This document shows, piece by piece, positions 1-5,382 of a DNA stretch of 10,215 bases (positions are counted from its first letter, which is position 1; each line of letters opens with the position of its first letter). The translations under genes and the position numbers were made by a program. The notes beneath the pieces are model-generated. The model searched no databases, had not been told where the DNA came from, and was given only the letters and a program-made list of their open reading frames with translations. This DNA is from Bin87 sp034428455 (lineage in GTDB: Bacteria; Chloroflexota; Dehalococcoidia; Lucifugimonadales; UBA3495), in assembly GCA_034428455.1 (NCBI GenBank), contig DAOUHZ010000026.1:1-10215 (forward strand), given 5' to 3'.

Positions 1-1058
1 GTAAAGAGCTGTGGCGGTGGGTCTGGGGTGGCTAGGTAGTATTCGTAGCCCAAGTTCAGGATGGCCAGCTTGCCCCGGGAGCAGACCTGACGTCGGAAAG
101 TTGGCGAGGCCCGCACTCCCGCCAATATCAGCAGGCAGCAAGCCAGCAGCAATCCCACCAGCAGCCGTTGCAGCCGGTGGGTGGTGGTGACGGTGCTGCG
201 GTTCAGCCCAAAGTGCTGCTTGCCGTCCTTGAAATACTGTTCCGGTTGCATCCGCTTCCGGTACATCCGCACCGCCTGTCGGGGGTCGGTCAGGGAGGTC
301 GCCAGATACCAGGGTTCCCGATGTCCGCGTGCCCAATAGAGGATCAGATTGATGACCACGGCGCCGTCGGCGCGGTACAGGGTTTGCGGCCAGAACAGGA
401 TGCGGCCTTTGCGCAGGGGATAGTCCCGCAACCGGCCCCGATAGTCGGCAGCCTCGCTCTGTACCACCACGTCGCCCTTGAGACGGATCACGTAGTCCAC
501 GGGGTAGCCGGTGTGGTGGGGCATCTGCCGCACCATATGGATCAGGCTGGCCCGCCCGAAACCGCGGTCCGCCAACAGCAGGGGTCGGATATTAGTGGGC
601 AAGTGGCGCAGCAGCCGTCCGATGAAGAACTCCTCCACACGGTTCTGGGATGGGTTCAGCTCGGCCGGCGTGGCGACCCAACTGAGCAAGGGCAGACCAC
701 GACCTCGGAAACAGACCGCCGCGAACAAACCGTTGCGTCCCTGACCCAGGTCCGACCAGTCAATCATGATCGGAACCTGCCCACGCAGTTGGGCCGCCTG
801 ACAGATGGGCGCCAACAACGCCGTCTGCACCGCCACGCTGTCAAAGTGCGTGTTGGACAGAAACCGAAACAGCCGCTTCTTACGTTGGTGGTGGGAATAG
901 GGCAGTTCAACCCACCAGGCTCGCGCCAACACCGAGATTGCCAGAGTGCGCCGCTGGAGAATGGCCGCCGCGAGCAAGGCCAGATTGGTGCGGCGAGTGG
1001 CTCGAAGTTGGGGCAACGCGTCGTTCAGAAAGGTGGCAATCTGGTGATACCATGGCAT
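1..1058 (-). CDS. IS4-family DDE transposase, C-terminus cut off by window edge
   Basis: Translation of the minus strand from ATG at 1058 stays open for 352 codons to the window edge, so the stop is missing. The start is fixed by a GGGGAGG Shine-Dalgarno sequence 6 nt upstream and an in-frame TGA not far above it. The protein is a cut-and-paste transposase acting on the ends of its own element. The catalytic triad is visible: D100 in IMIDWSDLGQG, D164 in LLADRGFGRA, and E273 within the IS4 signature Y-(2)-R-(3)-E-(6)-K (Y266, R269, E273, K280 in YRKRMQPEQYFKDGK). The basic helical N-terminus (TRRTNLALLAAAILQRRTLA) is typical of the DNA-binding region. IS4 transposases usually end shortly after this point, so only a short C-terminal piece should be missing. 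No frameshift or stop is seen, so it may be active. The element's outer end should lie between 1059 and about 1221, but its terminal repeat cannot be defined because the other end is outside the window. Confidence 0.92.
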   Translation of the reverse strand, partial: MPWYHQIATFLNDALPQLRATRRTNLALLAAAILQRRTLAISVLARAWWVELPYSHHQRKKRLFRFLSNTHFDSVAVQTALLAPICQAAQLRGQVPIMIDWSDLGQGRNGLFAAVCFRGRGLPLLSWVATPAELNPSQNRVEEFFIGRLLRHLPTNIRPLLLADRGFGRASLIHMVRQMPHHTGYPVDYVIRLKGDVVVQSEAADYRGRLRDYPLRKGRILFWPQTLYRADGAVVINLILYWARGHREPWYLATSLTDPRQAVRMYRKRMQPEQYFKDGKQHFGLNRSTVTTTHRLQRLLVGLLLACCLLILAGVRASPTFRRQVCSRGKLAILNLGYEYYLATPDPPPQLF

Positions 1059-1140
1059 GGTCGGCCTCCCCGGGCAGGAATGGTGGTTGGTAACTCATTC
1101 CTTACCCGGAGTGGCCGTCCCTTTTCAACCCTGCAACGTA
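1..1140 (-). mobile_element. IS4-family insertion sequence, partial
   Basis: This is inferred from the intact DDE transposase reading leftward. The boundary near 1140 is a guess: the 1059-1221 stretch has no gene and must contain the IS end on the transposase 5' side. Without the other end the terminal inverted repeat and target duplication cannot be read. The family is clear from the YREK signature; the subgroup is not. Confidence 0.6.
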
Positions 1141-1154
1141 AAGTGGGTACGCGT

Positions 1155-1172
1155 GAGGCCGCTATCGGCCTC
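1155..1172. repeat. Short hairpin GAGGCC-GCTATC-GGCCTC
   Basis: A perfect 6-bp stem with a 6-nt loop lies just upstream of a TACAAT box (1178-1183) and the small gene at 1222. It could be an operator, part of the IS end, or chance. The sequence does not decide between these. Confidence 0.35.
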
Positions 1173-1174
1173 CG

Positions 1175-1183
1175 TGATACAAT
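1175..1183 (+). promoter_or_regulatory. Possible -10 box (TGATACAAT)
   Basis: TACAAT at 1178-1183 matches the sigma-70 -10 consensus at five of six positions. It lies 38 nt before the ATG at 1222. The hexamer 17 bp upstream (GAGGCC) is a poor -35, so this is only a candidate promoter for the small membrane protein. Confidence 0.3.
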
Positions 1184-1221
1184 CCCGCCACTCCTTCCCT
1201 ACCCCACCGGGAGACGTTGCC

Positions 1222-1341
1222 ATGGCCGCCATTCTCGCTGACCCCGCCGTCCTCTACGCATTCATGGGCTTCGTGACCGGGATGATGTTCGGTACGACCC
1301 TGGCGATAGTAATGGCCATGTACTTCAATAATCTCTGGTGA
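1222..1341 (+). CDS. Putative 39-aa single-pass membrane peptide
   Basis: ATG at 1222 follows a GGGAG Shine-Dalgarno sequence with a short spacer. The reading frame is open further upstream without a better start, but the hydrophobic content begins here. The product is a short N-terminal stretch (MAAILADPAV), then one hydrophobic helix of about 24 residues (LYAFMGFVTGMMFGTTLAIVM and onward), ending in YFNNLW. I do not recognise a family. Its size and shape resemble accessory peptides of membrane complexes, but nothing ties it to one. It converges with the two small membrane genes on the minus strand, with only 31 nt between stop codons. The helix is loosely similar in residue pattern to that of the 56-aa protein at 1591-1761 (AF-GFV, a glycine, then M-Y). 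It could be a chance ORF. Confidence 0.5.
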   Translation: MAAILADPAVLYAFMGFVTGMMFGTTLAIVMAMYFNNLW

Positions 1342-1372
1342 CCCCTCACCCCGCCAGACCCGTCAATTCTGC

Positions 1373-1594
1373 TCACCGTCCGTTCCGCCGCGTCAGCCCA
1401 ATCCCCCCGGCGAACCCCAGCAACGCCCCCACCGCGCCTTTCACTATCCAGTCGGCCAGCTCGGCGAGTTGCTGCTGCATCGGCGTCGGCTCCGGACCTG
1501 ATACCGCCGCCAGCCACACCAGGGCGCTGCCGCCCAGCGCCGCCAAGCCAGCCAGCGTGATTATCACTGTCAGCGGGAGGAAATCGTGCTTCAT
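1373..1594 (-). CDS. Putative 73-aa two-helix membrane protein
   Basis: Start ATG at 1594 overlaps the stop of the preceding gene (ATGA), and a GGGGGAG sequence lies about 11 nt upstream inside that gene, which points to translational coupling. The product has a hydrophobic helix at about residues 6-31, a proline-containing polar linker (GPEPTPMQQQLAELADW) and a second helix at about 49-68 rich in Gly and Ala, ending in a basic tail (TRRNGR). That is a hairpin topology with both ends probably cytoplasmic. I do not recognise the family. Holin-like proteins have a similar size and topology, but no lysis or phage gene is nearby, so I make no functional call. The codon pattern is consistent with a real gene (GC-rich third positions). 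Confidence 0.6.
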   Translation of the reverse strand: MKHDFLPLTVIITLAGLAALGGSALVWLAAVSGPEPTPMQQQLAELADWIVKGAVGALLGFAGGIGLTRRNGR

Positions 1595-1761
1595 TGCTGG
1601 TTCAGCTCCCCCTCGCTGCCGCCGGCCGCGGCCGCCCGGCGTCCCTCGCTCTCTTTGCCCCGTTGCCAGAGGATGTACATCATCGCACTGAAGCCGCCCA
1701 CCAGCATCACAAACCCGGTGAACGCCATCAGCAACGCCAGTACCACCATGCCCGTTTCCAT
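1591..1761 (-). CDS. Putative 56-aa single-pass membrane protein
   Basis: ATG at 1761 is preceded by a GGAAGGGGG Shine-Dalgarno region about 10 nt upstream, and there is a perfect TATAAT box further up (1812-1817). The product is METGMVVLALLMAFTGFVML then VGGFSAMMYILWQRGKES: one transmembrane helix of about 26 residues near the N-terminus, followed by a charged, Ala/Gly-rich cytoplasmic tail (RGKESEGRRAAAAGGSEGEL) ending NQQ. It overlaps the downstream 73-aa gene by 4 nt (ATGA), so the two form an operon. The family is not recognised. The positive-inside rule puts the tail in the cytoplasm. The promoter, ribosome site and stop-start overlap together make this pair more credible than the plus-strand 39-aa ORF. 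Confidence 0.62.
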   Translation of the reverse strand: METGMVVLALLMAFTGFVMLVGGFSAMMYILWQRGKESEGRRAAAAGGSEGELNQQ

Positions 1762-1811
1762 TGCTCTTACCCCCTTCCCCGAATAGTCAGTCCCCCGCGG
1801 TTCGCCGCTTC

Positions 1812-1817
1812 ATTATA
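1812..1817 (-). promoter_or_regulatory. -10 promoter element TATAAT for the small membrane operon
   Basis: The minus strand reads CAGTATAATGAAG here, a perfect -10 hexamer. The expected start of transcription is near 1805, giving a 5' leader of about 44 nt before the ATG at 1761. The hexamer 17 bp upstream is not a good -35. The promoter abuts the foldback repeat at 1825-1934, so the -35 region lies inside the repeat. Confidence 0.5.
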
Positions 1818-1824
1818 CTGAACC

Positions 1825-1934
1825 GTCAGAAGCCGGATTAGCCGGATTTGCGGATTAGCCGGATTGGAGCCGTTGCGCCGCGGAGATCTCCCAATCCTGT
1901 CCAATCCCCAAATCCCGTAAATCCTGCTTCTGAC
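1825..1934. repeat. Long imperfect foldback repeat (about 110 bp)
   Basis: The left arm 1825-1866 begins GTCAGAAGCCGGATTAGCC. The right arm 1892-1934 is, on the other strand, GTCAGAAGCAGGATTTACGG and onward. The arms align over about 42 nt with scattered mismatches and one or two indels, and enclose a 25-nt loop that contains the perfect palindrome GGAGATCTCC (1882-1891). The left arm also contains a tandem GGATTAGCCGGATT (1835-1848 and 1852-1865, period 17). It has no coding capacity. The structure is that of a miniature foldback or interspersed palindromic element. Confidence 0.8.
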
Positions 1935-1957
1935 AGTCCCCATCCCGCCCATCCATG

Positions 1958-2059
1958 CGAGATTGCCGCGCTGCGCTCGCAATGACAAGTGGATAGGCGC
2001 TCGCAATGACAGCGGCACGGGGTTTGTCATTGCGAGGAGCGCAGCGACGTGGCAATCTC
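1958..2059. repeat. Inverted pair of GTCATTGCGAG-family repeats
   Basis: The right arm 2025-2058 reads GTCATTGCGAGGAGCGCAGC then GACGTGGCAATCTC. The left arm 1958-1986 is its reverse complement with two 3-nt deletions (GTCATTGCGAG, CGCAGCG, CGGCAATCTC). A third partial copy, GCGCTCGCAATGAC, lies at 1997-2010. I recognise this motif as a widespread interspersed palindromic repeat of bacterial genomes. The same family recurs at 9945-10030, on the far side of the surface-protein genes. Confidence 0.85.
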
Positions 2060-2127
2060 CCCGCCTTTTCTCAAAAATTCGCCCAAACCCGCCCCGCTGC
2101 GTAATACTCCCGTAATATTGACGCCGC

Positions 2128-2133
2128 TACAAT
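2128..2133 (+). promoter_or_regulatory. Weak -10 candidate TACAAT upstream of the FN3 gene
   Basis: TACAAT lies in CGCTACAATGG, about 290 nt upstream of the ATG at 2420. No good -35 is found 16-18 bp upstream; a TTGACG at 2118-2123 is too close to pair with it. If used, it would give a long leader containing the repeat at 2190-2245 and the hairpin at 2392-2417. The evidence is thin. Confidence 0.2.
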
Positions 2134-2189
2134 GGCAAGCCAAATCTGGAAATCTATCCAGCCGTCGCCCACGGCCGGCCGACCTAATC

Positions 2190-2245
2190 GTCATTCCTGC
2201 GAAAGAACGTCATCCCGTACTTGATACGGGACAGGAACCCAGCGC
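2190..2245. repeat. Interspersed hairpin repeat (GTCATTCCTGCGAAAG... / TCCCGTA-CTTGA-TACGGGA)
   Basis: This stretch contains GTCATTCCTGCGAAAG followed by a perfect 7-bp stem TCCCGTA (2213-2219), loop CTTGA and TACGGGA (2225-2231), and ends CAGGAACCCAGCG. The wording matches a common dispersed repeat of the form 'GTCATTCC-GCGAAAG-GGAA-CCAGCG', here with the hairpin inserted. The rest of 2060-2391 shows no gene I can support. It contains an orphan Shine-Dalgarno-like AAGGAGGTG at 2270-2278 and the palindrome GCCCGCGGGC at 2315-2324. Confidence 0.6.
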
Positions 2246-2391
2246 CAGCCCCAAAGACGGCCTCGCCACAAGGAGGTGTGAGCCCAACTACCTGTCAAAA
2301 GCCGCCCCCTGCCCGCCCGCGGGCAACACTTGAACGAAGGCCCCGGACACAACGGGCCGAGGGCGCACCGAACAACTCAAATTACCCAGAG

Positions 2392-2417
2392 GACAATCTC
2401 GGAAGGGAGATTTTGTC
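2392..2417 (+). promoter_or_regulatory. Conserved leader hairpin over the ribosome-binding site (copy 1)
   Basis: GACAATCTC (2392-2400) can pair with GAGATT-TT-GTC (2407-2417), leaving a 2-nt bulge. The Shine-Dalgarno sequence GGGAGA (2405-2410) straddles the loop and the 3' stem strand, and the ATG follows 3 nt after the stem at 2420. The same element stands before the next gene at 5356-5380 with the bulge changed from TT to CA while all stem bases are kept. It could control translation initiation or mark recent duplication of the leader. Confidence 0.6.
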
Positions 2418-2419
2418 AA

Positions 2420-5278
2420 ATGAGTAGAAAAACGAGAAAGCTGATTTGGTCAGTGCCCCTGGTGGCGGTCTTCGCCGTCGTCGGCGCGCTGGCCGCTTTC
2501 GTGGCGCTGACCCCCAACGGGACGCAGGCCCACGATTTGGACCTGCCCGGCATCGTCATGGACGTGACGGCCACGGCCGATGGCAGGGATACCATCGATG
2601 TGAAGTGGAAGGCGCCGTCGTCCGGCGGACCCATTTCGTACTACCGCATCGACCGGTCCGAAAACGGCGACGTCTGGATGCGCCTGGTGGAGATGCACAC
2701 CGACGGCACCAGCTACACCGACATGATGGGACTGAAAGTCAACAAGACCTACCACTACCGGGTCTTTGCGGTGAACGCGGCCGGTACCGGCCCGTCTTCC
2801 GACCTCTCCGCCCACAGCATGGCCATGACTGATGATGCCGGACGCCCTGGTGTGGTGCGCATGTTGACCGGCAAGGTCATGGGGCCGAATCAGATCGACC
2901 TCTCGTGGTACCCGCCTGAGGACGACGGTGGAGCGAGTATCACCCGGTATTGCGTCGTCACAGTGGCCAGGGCCGCAGATCTACCAGCACTTGGTACCTG
3001 CGTGCACAACACGCCTCCCACCACCGCCGCTGGTATCGTGACCATAACTGAGAATGCTAACGGAGGCACCATCGTCCTTCGCGCTCCAGAGGACGGCAGC
3101 GTCAAAGTCGGGTTTATGCATAAAGACCTCCGGGCCGACACCGCCCGAAAGTACGAAGTCTACGCTGTCAACAGCAAGGGGGTTTCTACCGCAGCGACAG
3201 CAGTAGCGCCTGTGCCTCAAACGGATGCTCCAGGCAAGCCCAGCAAGCCGACGCTGCGAGCAGTGGCTACCAGCACCACCGCGGTTCAGTTGTTCTGGAC
3301 TTGGCCTGCTGACAATGGCGGTAAAGAAATTGGCACCTTTGATATAGACACCAAGGTGGGAAGCGCTGCTTGGGATAGCGCTGATGGGACTATCGGAACC
3401 AATAACGATAATCAAGCTGGTGCCGGCGCTGATGCCGTATCTGCCCAAAACACGCAATCTATCGCCGGCAACAACTCCTTCTCCTACCGGGTTCGCGCCA
3501 ACAACGGCAGCAAAGACAGCGATTGGTCCAACATCGTTACGGTACGTACGATAGACGACCCCGCTACTCCCGGCAATACTATCCTTGCCGTTACAACGCC
3601 ACCAGTGGTAGCGGGTCAATCGGCATCGCACAACGAGTTCCTGCGGCAGATCGACCTCAAGTGGACTGACGTAGCGAACACCAGCTTCCTGATCGACGTC
3701 AGGAAAGGTGCCGCCGGTGCCACTACCGGAGAGGGTAGTTGGATGGCGTTGCAGGAAAACACCGGGTATACCCGGTCCACCTACAACCACCGGGGGCTGG
3801 AGCCCGATACCGACACTGACGCCGCTGCCGATGCTGAAACGGCAAACGACTACGCATACCGTTTGTTCCCATTGAGAAACGGTGCATACGGCCCTCCTGT
3901 GGTCTTCAGGGGCAGCACAAAAGCGGCGGCGAAGCCGGCTGCAGTTCGGGGCGTGAAGACGTCCTCGGATGATCCCACCATGATCAAGCTGGAATGGACC
4001 AAGCCATCTGAAGACGGTGGGCAGCCCATCACCGGCTACCGTGTCGAAATCGGGCTGGACAGTGAATTCCCTGACACAAATGCAACGGCTAACCCTGTCA
4101 CGCATATGTCCGATGACTGCGCCGAGATCCCAGATCCCGCGACTGAGGCCACTGATTATGCAGCTTATGTCTGCGTCAGGCAGGTCATGGGAGCCGACAA
4201 CACCATGTTCACTCTCGGCAAACTGGACGCCGGGACTGACAGGTGGTTCAGGGTCTTCGCGATCAACAAGGTCTTCACGGCCGACACTGACGAGCCTGAC
4301 GAGATCGACGAACGCAATGCTGTTACGGTCAAAGGTACGTCGGCCAAATCCGGCACACCCGGCATGCCGCTGGATCTGACGGTGCAGCCGGCCCGAGACG
4401 CCAACGAGGACGATCCCGCGAAGCTGGGTATCGACATCCTGTGGAACGCTCCCGACGACCCTGACGGTGATTCGGTCACCGGCTACGTCATCGCTCGCCG
4501 GGCCAAGGACAGCGCCGACGCGGCCTGGAGCGCCTGGGACGAGGATTGGAGAACCATTCCCAGTAGTGATGTCAACTTCCTGCGCACCTACGACACTGAT
4601 GATGACGAGCCGGAAAACATCGCCAACGGCGAGATGCGCCAGTACCGGGTCAAGGCCAAGAGCGGCGCGGGCTCCGGACCTTCCACTGACGTGGTCACGT
4701 ACTCGGTCATGGAGGGCGCGCACGGCCACGTCATGGATTCCGGAACCATCCCGGCGCAGATGTTGACCGTCGATGATATGGAGACCGTCGACGCGTCGAG
4801 GTACTTCACCGACGCCATGAGCTACTCGGTGACGTCATCCATGCCAGACTACGCCACCGCCATGGTGGACGAGAGCACCGGCATGGTGACCATCAACGCC
4901 GTTGCGGCCGGCACGTCCGACATCACGGTGACGGCCACCGGCATGTTCGGCAACACCGCCACGCAGATGTTCACGGTAACGGTGGAGCCCGTGGTTACCG
5001 AGCTGACCGCGCCGACTATGGTCATGGCGACGGTTGACGACCAGGATCCCGGAGCCATCAGCGTGACCGTGACCTGGACCAACGGCGAGAACGCCGTCGC
5101 TCACGTGGCGGGTCTCTTGCAGGGCACTACGCTGGTCCATGTCGCTAGGGCCCAGACCGACGGCACCGCGACGTTCACGAACGTGATGCCGGGCACCTAC
5201 CTGGTAGGGGTGGCAGCGTTTGACGCTGACTTCAACCTCATGATCGGCGTCGCTGACGACGAGCTTGTCGTGCAGTAA
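2420..5278 (+). CDS. Secreted multi-domain fibronectin type III protein (952 aa)
   Basis: The start at 2420 is chosen because it gives a clean signal peptide and has GGGAGA upstream; an earlier in-frame TTG at 2330 would put 30 unlikely residues ahead of it. Residues 1-37 are a signal peptide (MSRKTRKLIW, then a hydrophobic core, TQA|HD cleavage). Six fibronectin type III-like modules follow at about 42-132, 140-265, 271-377, 382-502, 505-640 and 645-763. Each shows the strand-B Trp (VKWKAP, LSWYPP, LFWTWP, LKWTDV, LEWTKP, ILWNAP) and most show the strand-F Tyr/Phe-Arg-Val pattern (YHYRVFAVNAAGTG, FSYRVRANNG, WFRVFAINK, QYRVKAKSGAGSG). Residues about 772-857 form a Met-rich Ig/cadherin-like module and about 860-952 a final beta-sandwich. 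There is no LPXTG or C-terminal TM helix, so retention is unknown. The likely role is adhesion or cell-envelope scaffolding (inference). GC falls to about 49% at 3301-3420 against about 67% at 4441-4560, suggesting module shuffling. The next gene starts 104 nt downstream. Confidence 0.92.
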   Translation: MSRKTRKLIWSVPLVAVFAVVGALAAFVALTPNGTQAHDLDLPGIVMDVTATADGRDTIDVKWKAPSSGGPISYYRIDRSENGDVWMRLVEMHTDGTSYTDMMGLKVNKTYHYRVFAVNAAGTGPSSDLSAHSMAMTDDAGRPGVVRMLTGKVMGPNQIDLSWYPPEDDGGASITRYCVVTVARAADLPALGTCVHNTPPTTAAGIVTITENANGGTIVLRAPEDGSVKVGFMHKDLRADTARKYEVYAVNSKGVSTAATAVAPVPQTDAPGKPSKPTLRAVATSTTAVQLFWTWPADNGGKEIGTFDIDTKVGSAAWDSADGTIGTNNDNQAGAGADAVSAQNTQSIAGNNSFSYRVRANNGSKDSDWSNIVTVRTIDDPATPGNTILAVTTPPVVAGQSASHNEFLRQIDLKWTDVANTSFLIDVRKGAAGATTGEGSWMALQENTGYTRSTYNHRGLEPDTDTDAAADAETANDYAYRLFPLRNGAYGPPVVFRGSTKAAAKPAAVRGVKTSSDDPTMIKLEWTKPSEDGGQPITGYRVEIGLDSEFPDTNATANPVTHMSDDCAEIPDPATEATDYAAYVCVRQVMGADNTMFTLGKLDAGTDRWFRVFAINKVFTADTDEPDEIDERNAVTVKGTSAKSGTPGMPLDLTVQPARDANEDDPAKLGIDILWNAPDDPDGDSVTGYVIARRAKDSADAAWSAWDEDWRTIPSSDVNFLRTYDTDDDEPENIANGEMRQYRVKAKSGAGSGPSTDVVTYSVMEGAHGHVMDSGTIPAQMLTVDDMETVDASRYFTDAMSYSVTSSMPDYATAMVDESTGMVTINAVAAGTSDITVTATGMFGNTATQMFTVTVEPVVTELTAPTMVMATVDDQDPGAISVTVTWTNGENAVAHVAGLLQGTTLVHVARAQTDGTATFTNVMPGTYLVGVAAFDADFNLMIGVADDELVVQ

Positions 5279-5290
5279 CCGACCGCAAAG

Positions 5291-5333
5291 CTCCGGGAGT
5301 TTCCGTCCTCACGGGATGAGGGAATTCCCGGAG
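5291..5333 (+). terminator. Intergenic hairpin after the FN3 gene
   Basis: CTCCGGGA (5291-5298) pairs with TCCCGGAG (5326-5333), extended inward by TTCC (5301-5304) with GGAA (5321-5324). It lies 13 nt after the stop. No T-run follows, so it is not a standard intrinsic terminator. It may be a weak or factor-assisted terminator, an mRNA-stabilising hairpin, or a processing site between two co-transcribed genes. Confidence 0.5.
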
Positions 5334-5355
5334 TTCCCCGATACCACTACGCAAC

Positions 5356-5380
5356 GACAATCTCACAAGGAGATTCAGTC
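5356..5380 (+). promoter_or_regulatory. Conserved leader hairpin over the ribosome-binding site (copy 2)
   Basis: GACAATCTC (5356-5364), loop ACAAG, then GAGATT-CA-GTC (5370-5380). The layout and stem match 2392-2417, and the shared segment continues into the coding region (GTCAAATGAGTA, then AAAACGAGAAAGC). The Shine-Dalgarno AAGGAGA (5367-5373) is partly inside the stem. Confidence 0.6.
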
Positions 5381-5382
5381 AA

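Noticed and set aside
168..1241. 357-codon open frame on plus
   Set aside because: It is the antisense shadow of the IS4 transposase. The minus-strand frame has all catalytic motifs and a good ribosome site.
1825..2060. CRISPR array
   Set aside because: The repeats are inverted, unequal in length and of two different families, with no regular unique spacers.
2330..2419. Upstream TTG start extending the FN3 protein by 30 residues
   Set aside because: The extension is hydrophilic and would bury the signal peptide. The conserved leader shared with 5383 fixes the start at 2420.
2981..4729. 582-codon open frame antisense to the FN3 gene
   Set aside because: Same reason: no recognisable domain, and it ignores the module boundaries seen in the sense frame.
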